64,000 bases of DNA from Puccinia triticina (Eukaryota; Basidiomycota; Pucciniomycetes; Pucciniales; Pucciniaceae), in contig NC_070564.1 in assembly GCF_026914185.1 (NCBI RefSeq), positions 7,006,001 to 7,070,000 of the forward strand, in the 5' to 3' direction. The translations under genes and the position numbers were made by a program. The notes below the pieces were generated by a model. The model was not told the DNA's origin and did not search any database. It was given only the letters and a program-made list of their open reading frames with translations. Positions 37,760-49,565 of this stretch are shown here, one piece after another (the first letter of the stretch is position 1; every line of letters starts with the position of its first letter).

Positions 37760-39786
37760 TTAGCCGGCTCACCTGGACAACTTAAAACATCAATTGCCAT
37801 GTATAATAGGCTGCCGTGTGTGTTACTGGAAGATTTCTGTTGAAGCCACCACTTCAGCGGATTTACCAGATCATTACCCTCCAGGACAAGTCCGCCCGCC
37901 AGCCAGATATCAAATGCGTCCATCGAGCTTTTTCCTCCTTGGACAGCGGCAGCGTTTCCAATTCCAGCAAGCATCATTGTCTGGGGCTGTGGAAAATTTA
38001 GACCAATCAATCATATATACCAGGCAAGCCATGATTGAAATGCATGAATTACCTTTGAGGTTGTATTTGGTGCAGAAGATGGAGGAGTCAGTGATTTGGG
38101 CTTGTAAAACAATACCCACATATCCCGGGCCAAGCAGATTGCTTCAGCAATCCATTCAGGCTCCCATTTTGCGAGCTTAAAGTACTCATCCTTAAAAGAT
38201 GGGTGCAAAACTGAAACACACAAGCAAATTAGTAAGAATAGAAAAGTCAACAACAGGGCGAAATCTACATACAAATAGCTATTCAATAAAGCAGGGAGGT
38301 GTCGGTTAAACTGTAATATTTGTTAGTTATTTTCAATCCCAATTGGCTGGCATTCCTCATTGCTTTGATCACTGATAACCGATGATAGGTGCTTGGTGAT
38401 TTGGTTGATGTATATGACAATATTGGACAAGCAAGAGGAGCCTGCAATAGATACTTGACGTGTTAACTCGGAGAATACGCTCAGGACTTTAACCAAATCA
38501 CGGGCCAAGTCAAAATCTGACTGATCCAACTGATGCCTGCGCTCGAGACCATGTCGTTTTTTGCGCTGCCACTCAACACTGGGCAATGAGAAGTTATTAA
38601 TAAAATTATAATCCCAAATAGAAGGAACGACTTACACAGCAGCTTCACATTGGAGAAGGCTTTTGAGTTGAGCAAGTGTTGAGTTCCATTGTGTACGTAC
38701 ATCTCTCTCAACAATATGTGGCCTCTGACAGTTTTTCTCTAGACATATTGCTACAAACTCAGCTTTGGAACTCGGCGAGTACCTCAATTTCTTGGCAACT
38801 TGGCGAAACTAGATGACAATATCATGTGAGTTTTATTATGATATGTTAACGTAATTTTCACTCCTTTATTACCTTTGCCAAGGTCTTTTTGCATGAATCA
38901 GTGGTATAGCAATCATCTTCATCTTTGTCGCTAGCTTGATTGATATCTGATCCAGTGAGGGACTCATTATTGTCTTGATCAATTCCAACGAGTGATTCAA
39001 CTTCACTTGCGTCATCATCTCCTGCAATATTGTTGTCTATGTCCTCCTGGTGAAGGCTAGAGTCACATTTGACAAAGAAGTCAGCCGGTGAATTGGAGTA
39101 ATTAAAATCAGGCATACATTCTAATTACATGGCCCCACCTGGTATGATCAAACTTTCTCTGCTGAAAGCTACATATTGATTCCAATTGCTTTTTTGTCTT
39201 GGGGGCTGATCTTCTCCTCTGAGTAGATGTTTGATCAGTATCTTCGGAAACTTGGAGGTTAATGCAAGCAAACTTACAAGAAAGAATTGACCATCTTCTC
39301 CATAATGTTCCCAATCAAAGCAAGCATCAAATTGGTCTTGATGTAGTTCTTTTTGTGGAATAGGAGTACTTCTTGCATTTGAGTCGAGATTTTGTTAGAG
39401 GGTCTAGTTCGTTTTGCCATCACCTGGCGGAGTTGGTTCTCAGTCCAAGAGGGTAGGTGGCTCTTGAAGTTTTCTAGTGTCAAATCAGTCGGATTGTAAT
39501 CTCCCCCCTCCTCTTCATCTGAAGAATCACCTCCAGCACAACCACTGCCACCAGCTCCTCCACCACAGCTACGACTGCCACGACTGCCACGACCGCTGTC
39601 ACTACCGCCACAACCCCCGCCACGACCGCCACGACCGCCACGACCGCCACGACCTCCACGACCGCCACGACCTCCACGACCGCCACGACCGCCACCACGA
39701 CCGCCACGACTGCGAACTCCGCCACTGCAATCTACTGATTTGCCAGTTGGGAATTGAACTTGGCGACTTGATCGGGTTTGAGGCAT
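37760..39786 (-). pseudogene. Degraded hAT-family transposase with RGG-rich N-terminal frame
   Basis: Minus-strand fragments in order: an N-terminal frame (39274-39786) with about 12 RGG-type repeats and an acidic DSSDEEEGGDYNP stretch; an acidic, Ser-rich segment (38858-39115); DVRTQWNSTLAQLKSLLQCE with FSELTRQVSIAGSSCLSNIV (38320-38720); LHPSFKDEYFKLAKWEPEWI (38060-38220); and DLVNPLKWWLQQKS...MAIDVLSCP (37765-37900). The last three are typical of hAT transposases, but the final dimerisation motif with VER is missing and several frame breaks occur. Whether the RGG-rich part belongs to the same gene is uncertain. Confidence 0.6.
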
Positions 39787-40210
39787 GGTTGTATTTTAAA
39801 TAATTGTGAGATGAATTGGACTTGGTGAGAGGTTTTGAGTTGATTGGTGAGGTGATTTGCTGTTTGGTTCAGGTGAATTTGGGTGAGCCTAGGGGGTTTT
39901 TGGGTTGAGTTGGTTGGTTTTGCTTTGAGGTTTGAGCACGGACTTGCAGTGTGACTTGAAGTGTGACTTGAAGTTTTCCCCCCATCTTGAGCTCACTTTA
40001 CGGACCCCCTGGGCTTCTGTGTGAGAAATAAACCCCTTTATCAAGTGTAACATGGGGTCCAAACAAAGCCTTACTGCCAATTAAGGCAAGTTTAACCCAA
40101 CATCTGCATCAGATTGAGTTTTCCAAACAAACCTCCACTAAATCCAAAATGAATAGGGATCACACTCATATGCATGGATTTCATGCATTTGGTTCACAAA
40201 TACATAACAT

Positions 40211-40617
40211 CAACACTGGGTTGCTACGCTACGCTACGCTATTTCAGCGCTACGCGTTAGCGTAGCGGCAAAAAGCGCCCATCTATTTTGCATAGCGTTA
40301 GCGCGCTGTTAGCGCCGCTACGCTGCGCTAATTTTCAGCGGCGCTAACAGCGCGCCAATTCTTTGTTAGCGTTAGCGCGCCGCTACAGTCGCTACGCTAC
40401 GCTACGCTGCGCTACGCTGCGCTGCGCTACAGCGCTTTTAGCGGAAAAAAGCCCTTTTTTCCCGCTAAAGGCGCTGTAGCGCGCGCTCTTTTGCGCCCTG
40501 CATGTGTAGCGTTAGCGCAATTGCGCGCATCTGCGCTAACGCTACGCTAAAAAATAGCGCATTTGCGCTGCGCTACGCTACACTAACCGCTATGGTTAGC
40601 GTAGCGACCCAGTGTTG
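40211..40617. mobile_element. Non-autonomous TIR element with 7-bp TSD (member 3)
   Basis: CAACACTGGGT ends are flanked by ATAACAT at 40204-40210 and 40618-40624. The interior matches member 2 closely, with a shorter right half. No coding sequence. Confidence 0.9.
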
Positions 40618-41841
40618 ATAACATACACTCCAAATTGCTAATGGGTTTGAGCAAAAAACCCCAAAGATTTGTAGCCAGCTATCTCAGTGGCCGGTGGCAG
40701 GAAATTGCTATGCTGACCGCAGAAATAGCAGAGTTAAACAGCAATATTTGGTTGCTACACCTGCCTAGTGCCAAAAAGCCAAAATCATGCTGCGCTGAGT
40801 GCTGAAGAGCGGCAATTTTCGCTCATCCTGCTCTTCAGTGCACCAAAGCCCTGGCGTGCTCTGTGCTCTGGAACCCATTCTCAGCAAAGAGGGACCTGGT
40901 GCCCAATATTACTGCGGCACAGTGCACTATTAGCACTATTCTCAGTTAAAATTTGCTCAAAGCATAGAGAAAAGCAAGTTCAGCAGCAAAAAGTGTAGTG
41001 CCGCAGTGCCCGCGAAAAGACGCTAAAAGCATTAAAAAGCGGGTCCAGCCTCATTTCCTCTTTTGCTGCGCTATTTTGCAGCAAAAGCAGAAAACATTTG
41101 CTCTGCTACCCAGAGGTCAAAATTTGCGTAGCGACTTTTTCACTACGCTAGCGCTAAAAATAGCAGTCCCCTGCTACTGCTATGGCTAATTGGCTTGAGG
41201 AAGAGCATGGCCCCGCTGCTTGATAGCTAATTGGCTTGAGGAATAGCCTGGCCCTGATATGCTACGCTATTTTGCCGCATTTCATAGCGTAGCGTAGCAC
41301 TTGCGGTGTTGTTACTACTAACTGCCATTGGATTGGCACATTTTTTTTTCAAAGCTGTTATGATACTTTATTGCTTGGATGAAGTGGTAGCAAGCCTGCA
41401 CAGGCTTCTTTTGCGCTAAAATCAGTTTGTTATCTGGTGTGAGGCTTGCCCCAATAACATAAAGAGTAGAAAGAAATGATATAAGAAGGGGTGCAATAAA
41501 GTCGCACACCACTGTTAATATCAACTGTAACTATAACAGTTTATAACCAGTGAAATTAACATCAAATTACTGTTATCTGTAATTTCACTACCCTTTATTG
41601 GTGTGAGAACCGGTTATATATGTGGAAAAAGGGCTGGAAGAGTTGGATATTTATGTGGCCAAGGAGCTAGAAGAGCTGGCCCATGGTGTATGGCCTTGGT
41701 ATATGTGTGTCAGAAAGAGCTATATTAGCTGGGTGGGTGGCAGAAGTGCATATTTGGATATTGGTGTGGCAGGGAAACAGAAGAGCTGGGTTTTTATGTG
41801 TGTGGAGGAGCTGGAGGAGCTGGTTGTGAGCTGGAGAAGCT
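40618..41841. other. No gene seen
   Basis: Scattered GCTACGCTA words near 41140-41300 suggest decayed relatives of the TIR family. Otherwise nothing is recognisable. Confidence 0.45.
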
Positions 41842-42085
41842 GGGATGGTGTGTGGTTGGTGGAGCTGGGAGAGCTGGCAGTCTTGCCTTGGGCCAGAGCT
41901 GGAAGAGCTGGGATGGTGTGTGGCAGGTGGAGCTGGGAGAGCTGGCAATCTTGCCTTGGGCCAGAGCTGGAAGAGCTGGGATAGCGTGTGGCAGGTGGAG
42001 CTGGAAGAGCTGGCTATCTTGCCTTGGGCTAGAGCTGGAAGAGCTGGGATGGTGTGGGGTGGGTGGAGCTGGGGGAGCTGACTCA
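41842..42085. repeat. Minisatellite, 68-bp period, about 3.5 copies
   Basis: Units start at 41842, 41910, 41978 and 42046 with GGGATGGTGTG and contain GAGCTGGAAGAGCTGG. The period is not a multiple of three, yet several frames on both strands stay open across it. This reflects absence of stops in the unit, not selection for a protein. Confidence 0.8.
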
Positions 42086-42556
42086 GTGACTGCATTAGGT
42101 GAGCTGGACCAGCCATTAGGTCAGTGCTGGTGAGCCAGCCTCCCCAGCTCAGCAATGAATACGGTCCCAAACCGAAGATGAGTCCTTTTTTTTTCTTGGT
42201 TTGGGACCAAAGAATGTGGATGCCAAAACTCTCCCACTTGAAGGCAAACTTGTCAGCTAACCTGCCCACAAACCCGGGCTTGTTTAACCCAAAAACTTAG
42301 CGAACAAATGTGAATGCTCTAAGCAACCCAAGCAGACTCAGAAGCCTACAAGGTAAGTCGGGATGCTGGGATTGTCTCAGCTAGGAAAGTTATGCTGACA
42401 GGACCTTACTCCTGATACAGTCCCTTAACTTCCGACGCCAAAGACCAACTAGGTCCAAGCCTCAGCAACAGGATCACCAACCCCGTTAACGGAGGTAAGG
42501 CCTGCGCTGCAGAGTCCAACAAGGGTTGACAGAAGCTGACCGTAAAAGACAAAAGT

Positions 42557-42758
42557 CTTTGAGAGAGTTTGAGGGTGCTGTTAGACACAAGCCAACAAGC
42601 GGACAGCGGTGGATAACGGCACAAGACAAACCTAGACGGTAGTCAAACGTGATCAGCTTTAGCAAAGTGAGAGTTGAGCAATGTTGATTTGGTTGAATTA
42701 CTAGCACACCTTTGAGAGAGTTTGAGGGTGCTGTCAGACACAAGCAGACAAGTGGACA
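42557..42758 (-). repeat. Intron-like repeat-spacer-repeat module (minus strand)
   Basis: A 49-bp segment occurs at 42710-42758 and 42557-42605 with a few mismatches. On the minus strand both copies contain CTRACAG and end CTCTCTCAAAG. The first is followed by GTGTGC, the second by ACTTTTG. GT-to-AG removal of 42557-42709 (153 bp) would leave one copy. Confidence 0.55.
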
Positions 42759-42996
42759 TAAAACTTGTTTTCTTTTATACTCTTATGTCTCTGAGCCTGT
42801 CAGATAGACCAGTTTTCTTATAATGCAAAAAATGCTCTTAGTTTTGTGAATTCTATCACATCACACTAAGCATATATTATGATTTCTGCAGTTTGCAGCT
42901 TGGAATTCTTGTGAGTGATTGGAAGAAAAGAAAAATCAGTGGATGAAATTTACCCTCATGACCTGGTGATCCCGATCACCCAAGGAGTACAATGTG

Positions 42997-43267
42997 ATGT
43001 ATTCAAAGCTGGAGCAGGTAGATGAGGACTCCGCGACGACCGTGCAGCCTTACGGCGTGCTTTTCCCCGGCCAGGTGGACTACCGGGTGATCAACGGCAC
43101 CATCTTTGTCCTCCTCACCGATGTGCGTGTCTCTTCATTTAGCTCATGATCTGTGTCCTAATTTGTCTTTGGGCCTTCCTTGTGCTTACCTTTCTTCGAA
43201 CGCACCCAGATTGATCTGCACGTCACGCCGTCAAATATCACCGCGCTCAAAAAACATATTGTTGCTG
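42997..43267 (+). pseudogene. Two-exon fragment of an unrecognised gene
   Basis: 42997..43122 and 43210..43267 read MYSKLEQVDEDSATTV...VDYRVINGTIFVLLTD, then IDLHVTPSNITALKKHIVAG, joined at GT-AG sites with matching phase. The GC-rich codon use contrasts with the AT-rich surroundings. A GTCAGT donor follows, but no further exon is seen before the transposon at 43778. It may be a truncated or captured gene piece; the family is unknown. Confidence 0.4.
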
Positions 43268-44278
43268 GTCAGTATGTTGTTTGAATACGTCTTCCATATA
43301 AACAACACATTGAAATATTTGCCTCTGTTTTTTGAAAAAAAAATAATAATCAACAGTCACAATAAAGTTTCTGTCATAATCAAGTCAATTGATACATTCT
43401 GGTACAAAATCTGTTTTACTCTAATTAGCGTCAAGATGTACAATCACAATTTTCATTATTGCTTTTGTCAATCCAAGTGATTCATTTTCTTACCGCTCAA
43501 GAACCGGTTCACGCCAATTAATGAGGTAGAAAGTTGCATTTGTTGAGCGAATGCGAAAGAAACTCTGAGGACAGCAGGCACGATGTTGCCGGTGTTTGAG
43601 GTTCGTGGAAGGATTGTGAAAGAGTCCTTCCACGCCTGCTGCCCCAGGTACACTAACTACAACTTGTGAAAGGTGTGGGACATGTATGAGAAATGGTGGA
43701 AGCAGGAAAAAGGAAATGAAATGAAAACAACACCTGAGTGACATACTCAACAGCATTTGCGTACGAAATGCTGGAATCAACGGTGAAAGCGCTACGCTAT
43801 GCTACCAAAAGCGCGCTTTTTGTGTAGCGTAGCGCAACTGCGCTACTGCGTGAGCTATAATAGCGGGACCATAGCGCAGAGCGCTATGCTACCGCTAAGT
43901 TTAGCGCGACCGCGCTTTCCCCCCCAGGCTGTTAGCAAAAGTGCAGCGCCCAACCCGCGCTATAGCTAGACAATAGCGCAGCAGAAGCCTGCAGCGCCTC
44001 AAATGTGCTATGTGCGGGCTACTTGTGCGCTATAGCTAAACAACAGTGCAGAAAAAGCCCACAGCGGCTCAAATGTGCTACTTGTGCGCTACATGCTGGC
44101 ATATCCGCACACAGCACAACAGCGCACCTGCGCTAGGGCTGAAAATTGATGATAAACTGCGTACACATTACTCCCACATCCCACACGAGTCTTCCTCGCC
44201 TGTCCTCAGGCTCCACCCACATCTGTCATCAGCAAAATAATCCTTGTTTTTTTGCCCCTAATCCATGACCATAACTTG

Positions 44279-47200
44279 ATGGCGGTAATCCAAGAAGTTG
44301 AGGATGAAGCACCATCAACCCCTCTCAATACCCACCCAGACACCAGTAATTCCGTCCCAGAATCTGCACGCCGCAAATCATCCCGCCTGCGCACACCAAG
44401 CTCCTGCCCTGGATTCATCCCCACCTCGTGTGACTTCCGTCGTGCCCTGGTTGGCCCAGTGAATCCAACCAAGAAGAAAAGGCAGGCTCCTACCGCTGTG
44501 ATGACATTTGATGATGAATCTGGTCCAGATGTGGAAGATGATTGTCGCAGATCGAAGGGTAAAAATCAAACTAGTAATGGCCGCACGGTATGCTATTTCT
44601 TGAACTTATCTGATTCCTACATTGCTTAATTGAATGTGCAGACTTGCTGAACTGAACTGATATCATATTTTATTCATATAGGCTTTCTCAGGTGTCACAC
44701 AAGTCGCCAACCGAACTCGCCAGGAAGTAGATGTAGATACGGCACAGGACTCTGACAAAGAGAATGAAAAAGCTGCTGGTGGGAACAAGAAGGACAAAAT
44801 GACTGATAGGGATGGGTTTGATCATCCACTGAAGTACTTCCACCCCCTCGGAGAAGGTCCAAAGCAGGTATTTATGTTGCTTTGTTTATCTTTCAATGTG
44901 ACTTCACCCATGATTGATTGGCCTTTGAATTGGTATAATCCCACATAGAATGATAAATCCGATGCGTACGCCTCTCGATGGTGTCCCAACGAATTCAAAG
45001 TATCAGGTTGTTCCACTTACAATCTCAAGAGCCATTGAGATGGTGCGTATAACAAAGGATCAACTCGCCCACGACCTGCCTGCCCCGGTTGTTCAAATGC
45101 CATCAAAGCAGGTGCCAAACTTCCCCCGACTGCCGCCAAGATTGCTACAGACAAGTCAAAATCTGCTCCCGCTGGAGCAGGGAATTTAATGGCCTATACC
45201 TCAAAAGGACGATATGACAATACAACGTTAAATAAATTAATTGTCATATGGATCGTTCGACAATCCCTTCCTTGGTTGCGAATCAAAGATTTCCTCTTAC
45301 GTGTCTGCTTCAATTACGCTCTTTACAATACTCAGATATTATCTTGTGTCTGGGCTGCTTCACAAGCTCATAAACTATACTTGGAGCAACACTCGCAGGT
45401 GCTCAAAGCAATTCAGGTACTGTATTTTGTTTTTATTACAAACCGAAGTCGTGGCTCATTTGAAAAAATTTGCTTGCAGGTTTCAAACTCACGCTTGTCA
45501 ATTGTATCCAATGTGTGGACCACAAAGGGAAGCCACAAAGCGTTTGTTGGAATGACTTGCTGCTACATCAATGAAAACTGGAAGTATGTATCAACGGTGG
45601 GCCGCTACACTAAACTATCCGTAGCGTGCACTATCTGCTAGTTTAGCGTTGCGTAGTTCCTGACACATTGCCGTTAGTTGTAGCGCCCGCTACGGGCCGC
45701 TACGCTACGCTAACGGGCGCTAACAGCGCTATCAGCTTTTTTTAGCGGTTGAATAGCACTGCTAGCGCTGATAGCGGCGATAGAGGCCCTGTAGTTTCAA
45801 GGGGTGCCTGTTAGCGGTAGCGGGCAATCACTGCCCGCTAACGGAAAACCCTGTCATTTGTAGTTTAGATCCGCTACGCTGCGCTGAACTACAGACTAAA
45901 TGTAGCGTAGCGGCCCACCGTTGTATGTATGTTGTCACCTTGCGCTCAAGTATGTATCTTGGCATCACAATGGGAAGTATCTTGCTTCCCCATTTGCCAA
46001 TGTTCTAGTCAAGCACGGTCTACATCGCCAGATAAGCAATTTTTTGTCTTTTATATCGTTTCACGCGCACAAAAATCTTATCTTGAATTGTTCTTTACAT
46101 TTTGGCCCAGACAACCGACTCCGGAAGTAACAACTTCACAATGGCTACCGGTGTTGCTTCAATTTTTCGTGATGTCGACTCAACCGACTGGGATGTTCAA
46201 AAGAATCATCACCGGTGTATCTGTCACGTGATTGCTCTCATACTTGGCGCTGGTTTGAGGGCACTCAATTTGTCAAAGGAAATCACTCGCCCTGAGAGGA
46301 CCGATAAATATTTCCCTAGCCTCGACTTGATTACCAAGGAAGACAAAGATGAAGTAACTATTGTTGAAGAATCAAACAATGAAGATATAGTTGAAGTAGA
46401 GGATGATGTCTCTGAAGACAAGGAAATCGATCCCGAAGATGCGGAAAAGGCATCGCCGGAACCTGGCTGGGAGTGGGAAAATGACAACAACAATATTGTG
46501 GAGTCCGATGAATCAGGGATTGCATTCACACTAAAGAAAGTGAGTCGCTTCGATATGCCTGTCTCACTTCCGCAATACATGAAAGCAACACTGAATCACC
46601 CAAACTCCTAGATTGACTATATCTGTTGTAGAATAACATCATCACCGCAAAAGCAAGAGGAGTGGAGGTTGTGGGCATCAAAGTTGGGCTTCAAAGGCCG
46701 TGGTCTCATCGCAGGATACAGTATCCAATGGAATATTGCATACAATAGTCGACAGCGGGCGTATGAGGGCAGGAAGGTCAGCCTCAATTGAACTAATTGA
46801 CTTGGCTTATCTACCTCAACGAAGCGGATAACTGACTGCAATTAAACTCAAAACAGTTCATTAAGCAGCTTCTCAACAATGATTCGGAAAAGTTCATCGG
46901 CAAACCTGCCAATTCTCACTTCTTCAAGCTGTACGATCTGAAACCCCAGGATTGGGAGGATGTCCACAAGCTGAACACCATCTTAAGGGTATTTCTCTTC
47001 ATTCCAATCTAATCACGAATATTTTATGAGCCAAACACATTTGTTTTATCTTACAGGACTTCCTAGAGCTCACGAAAAGAATGGAAGGGGACGGGCCCAG
47101 GGCCAAATTACCGATGGTCCTTTACAAATACATTCAAATTTTGGACAGCCTGGACAAAAAGAAGGCTGCTGCTTACTTGACTGTGCTTGAGCCGATGTTT

Positions 47201-47956
47201 GATCCAATGATCAAGGTGACAAACAAGTACCTAAATATAGTGTTGGCATGCGACACAGTTATTATGGCGACTTTTCTTCATCCAGCATGGCGGATGATGC
47301 TGTTCTCAAAGCAATTTGCAAGTCACCTCACTAGGATCACTCGACTGATTCAAGCTAAGTTTGATGCTCAAGAAAAGCAGCTTCAAGAGCTCCAAAATGT
47401 TTCGGCTCCACCAAAAGTAACACTCGAGAAAAATGCAAGTCCGATCGACTGTGAATCCGAAGATGATGAATTTAACTACTACCCAACCAATTCAGATTTG
47501 CTTGATGTCAATACTGAACTTGAGCGTTACAATAATGGGGAATTCCCAATGGACAAAAAGTCCTGTGTTTTGACCTGGTGGAAAGTGAGTTTAACCACTT
47601 CTATTTCACTTTTTCTCTTTGAATTTCTTCTGATTCTTTGTATTCTCTAGGCTCATTCAAAGGATTTCCCAGTGCTGGGATCACTGGCTCGGGATTACCT
47701 TGCCTGTCCAGCCAGCTCGGCAAGTGTTGAGCGCACATTCTCGGCAGCCGGGGCAATCTGCGCTTCGGGTAGGTCAGGCCTTGCAATCCGGACAATTGAG
47801 TGATGTATAAGCAGCCACATGTGGCTGCGCAACGGAGTCCAGCTAGGCGGTGACTTTGTGGCCTGTCAAGAAGTTATCAACGCTGCCAAACAGAACCCCA
47901 AGTTTAATAAGTATAAAAATGTACCGGTCAAAAAGTGCAACGCTTCTAGGAAATGA
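44279..47956 (+). pseudogene. hAT-family transposase gene, inactivated
   Basis: Inferred exons: 44279..44587, 44682..44877, 44949..45416, 45480..46031 (interrupted by the 45592-45923 element), 46111..46539, 46612..46776, 46857..46988, 47057..47584 and 47651..47956. Visible parts: an N-terminal acidic and basic region, a BED-finger-like WCPNEFKVSGCSTYNLKSH segment, the core (WTTKGSHKAFVGMTCCYINE, LKYVSWHHNGKYLASPFANV, TTDSGSNNFTMA, CHVIALILGAGL), LHPAWRMM, and the C-terminal dimerisation region ACPASSASVERTFSAAG. Defects: in-frame TGA at 45036-45038 and 47801-47803, a donor reading ATAAGC instead of GTAAGC at 46032, and the nested insertion. Arg codons are likely ancestral at both stops. Confidence 0.85.
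45592..45923. mobile_element. Non-autonomous TIR element with 7-bp TSD inside the transposase (member 4)
   Basis: The ends CAACGGTGGGCCGCTAC and their inverse are flanked by TATGTAT at 45585-45591 and 45924-45930. The 332-bp interior is GCTACGCTA-rich. Dropping the element and one duplication copy restores an uninterrupted frame through transposase exon 4 (NWKYV followed by CCHLALKYV), which confirms the borders. Confidence 0.9.
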
Positions 47957-49110
47957 TGATAAAATTATTGTAAAATTTGGGACAACTAAGATAATGTGAT
48001 TTCATGTCAGATGAATGAGCTGAGGCTATGTACAACGGAAAGTTCATCCTTTCATGATCTGATAGAGATGGAGTGAAGAGATTATTCACCTAAGAGCAGG
48101 CCGGTTTGCCGTGCTTCTGAGTTTATATGAGAAATGGAAGAAAGGAGAGAACATGAGGTCTTGGGGAGAAACGAGAAAGGAAGGGATCGGCTTTGGACAA
48201 AGAGAATGATCTGTTGTCTCTTATGGTCTGCACGCTTGTGGTGACGATTTATGATCGCAACGAGTCGTTCCGGTTAAGGCTGTGGCTAAAGGTCCATCTT
48301 GGTCAGTCTCAGTCATATGATGGCCTGACTAGGACTTAAAGGTGGACTCACTCGTCGGTCGATAGACTTATACGAGCGGTGAGGCTGGCTGGGCGGTTGG
48401 TTATTCTGTGGCTTAAAGAACTGTGTAGACGATGAAGCTATTAGTCTGGTGTCTGTTCTTTCCGCCGGGGCTCAGGCCCTTTAAGTACTCATGAGAGCGA
48501 AGATCTTGGAATCAAGACTGACCTGGAGTTGTCGTGTCCTCCGGCTGTGGCTTGTACCCTCAGGGTGTTGTTGCCTGCATCACCTGCTGTAGCTGTTGCA
48601 AAACAAACTCGGAGTTAGCTACCGAGCTTGTGGCTTGTTTTGGTGTGACTGTTTGGAGGGATGAAACACTGTTGCTTACGTTTCTTAGCATCAGGCTCTG
48701 TTTCTCCTCTGCGCCTCTTGGCGGGTTGCTTTACCAAATCAGTATTCTGACAATTATTTCTCATTTTCTGGGTGCTCTCATGCCTTGTTTAATTTTTCTC
48801 TGTTTATAGCTTTTCAGTTCATTTTCTCCCCCCCCCCCCCCCCTACTCGTAAATAATAGCGCGCTACTCTGCGCTACAGCCGCGCTAATGTAGTGCAAAG
48901 CGCGCTTTTTGAGCTAAGAAGTAGCGCGCTGGCGCTACCATTCCGCTAATTTAGTGCGCTAAATAGTTGCAAATTTATCCCTAGGAGCCAAGTAGTGATA
49001 GCAGCAGCGCATTTACGCTTCCAAAAAGCGTAGTGCAGCGCGGTCCAATCCCGCTATGCTACCGCTATGCTACGCTACCAGTAGCATAGCGCTTTCACCG
49101 TTGCTGGAAT

Positions 49111-49565
49111 TAATGAAAGGAAGAGATGAGAAAGCTCACAGAATTCAACAGACAGAACTGATGAAGACAGATTGTGGAGCCCTTGAAGGAAATTTGTGTG
49201 ATATGGAATATTGTAGCCATGAATCAACCAAGGTGCGTTTGGTGAATCAATCAAGGTGTTTTTTTGGGCGACACATAAGGGTGTTTTCTAAAACAAAGCA
49301 AGTCAAGGACAGTTCATGAGCAGTCCGTTTGAAATGTTCGGCATATAGCACTTTTGTGGAGTGAATCAATCATAGGTTCTCTTTGGATTTGAACAGTTGT
49401 TACATTCTTGAGAGTAGAAGTTTGCATTGAGAGAAGAGAGAAGAAAGACATAAATTTCGAAAAAAGTTATGATGTGATACAGAGTATATTATGGAGAGAA
49501 TTAGGTGTTTTTTGTGGGGGGGGGGCATGATAAGGTTCGTAAGCATTAACTACGTAGCGCGGGGA
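49111..49565. other. No gene seen
   Basis: AT-rich flank between the transposon and the 3' end of the secreted-protein gene, with a poly-G run near 49518. Nothing is recognisable. Confidence 0.5.

Larger units (their letters stand above)
43778..49103 (+). mobile_element. hAT-type DNA transposon with 7-bp TSD (autonomous-type member)
   Basis: Inverted ends CAACGGTGAAAGCGCTA at 43778 and 49103 are flanked by CTGGAAT at 43771-43777 and 49104-49110. The subterminal regions are rich in GCTACGCTA words, as in the small elements at 35990 and 40211. The interior carries a multi-exon hAT transposase gene (44279-47956) and, nested in it, a small element of the same set (45592-45923). At 5326 bp it is the only member with coding capacity, now damaged. 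Confidence 0.88.

Noticed and set aside
39477..39803. His/Asp-rich plus-strand frame over the CCGCCACGA repeat
   Set aside because: It is the antisense reading of the RGG-encoding repeat; the minus frame has sensible flanking sequence.
41667..42269. Minus-strand frame of 200 codons and overlapping plus-strand frames
   Set aside because: Explained by the 68-bp minisatellite, which contains no stop in several frames.
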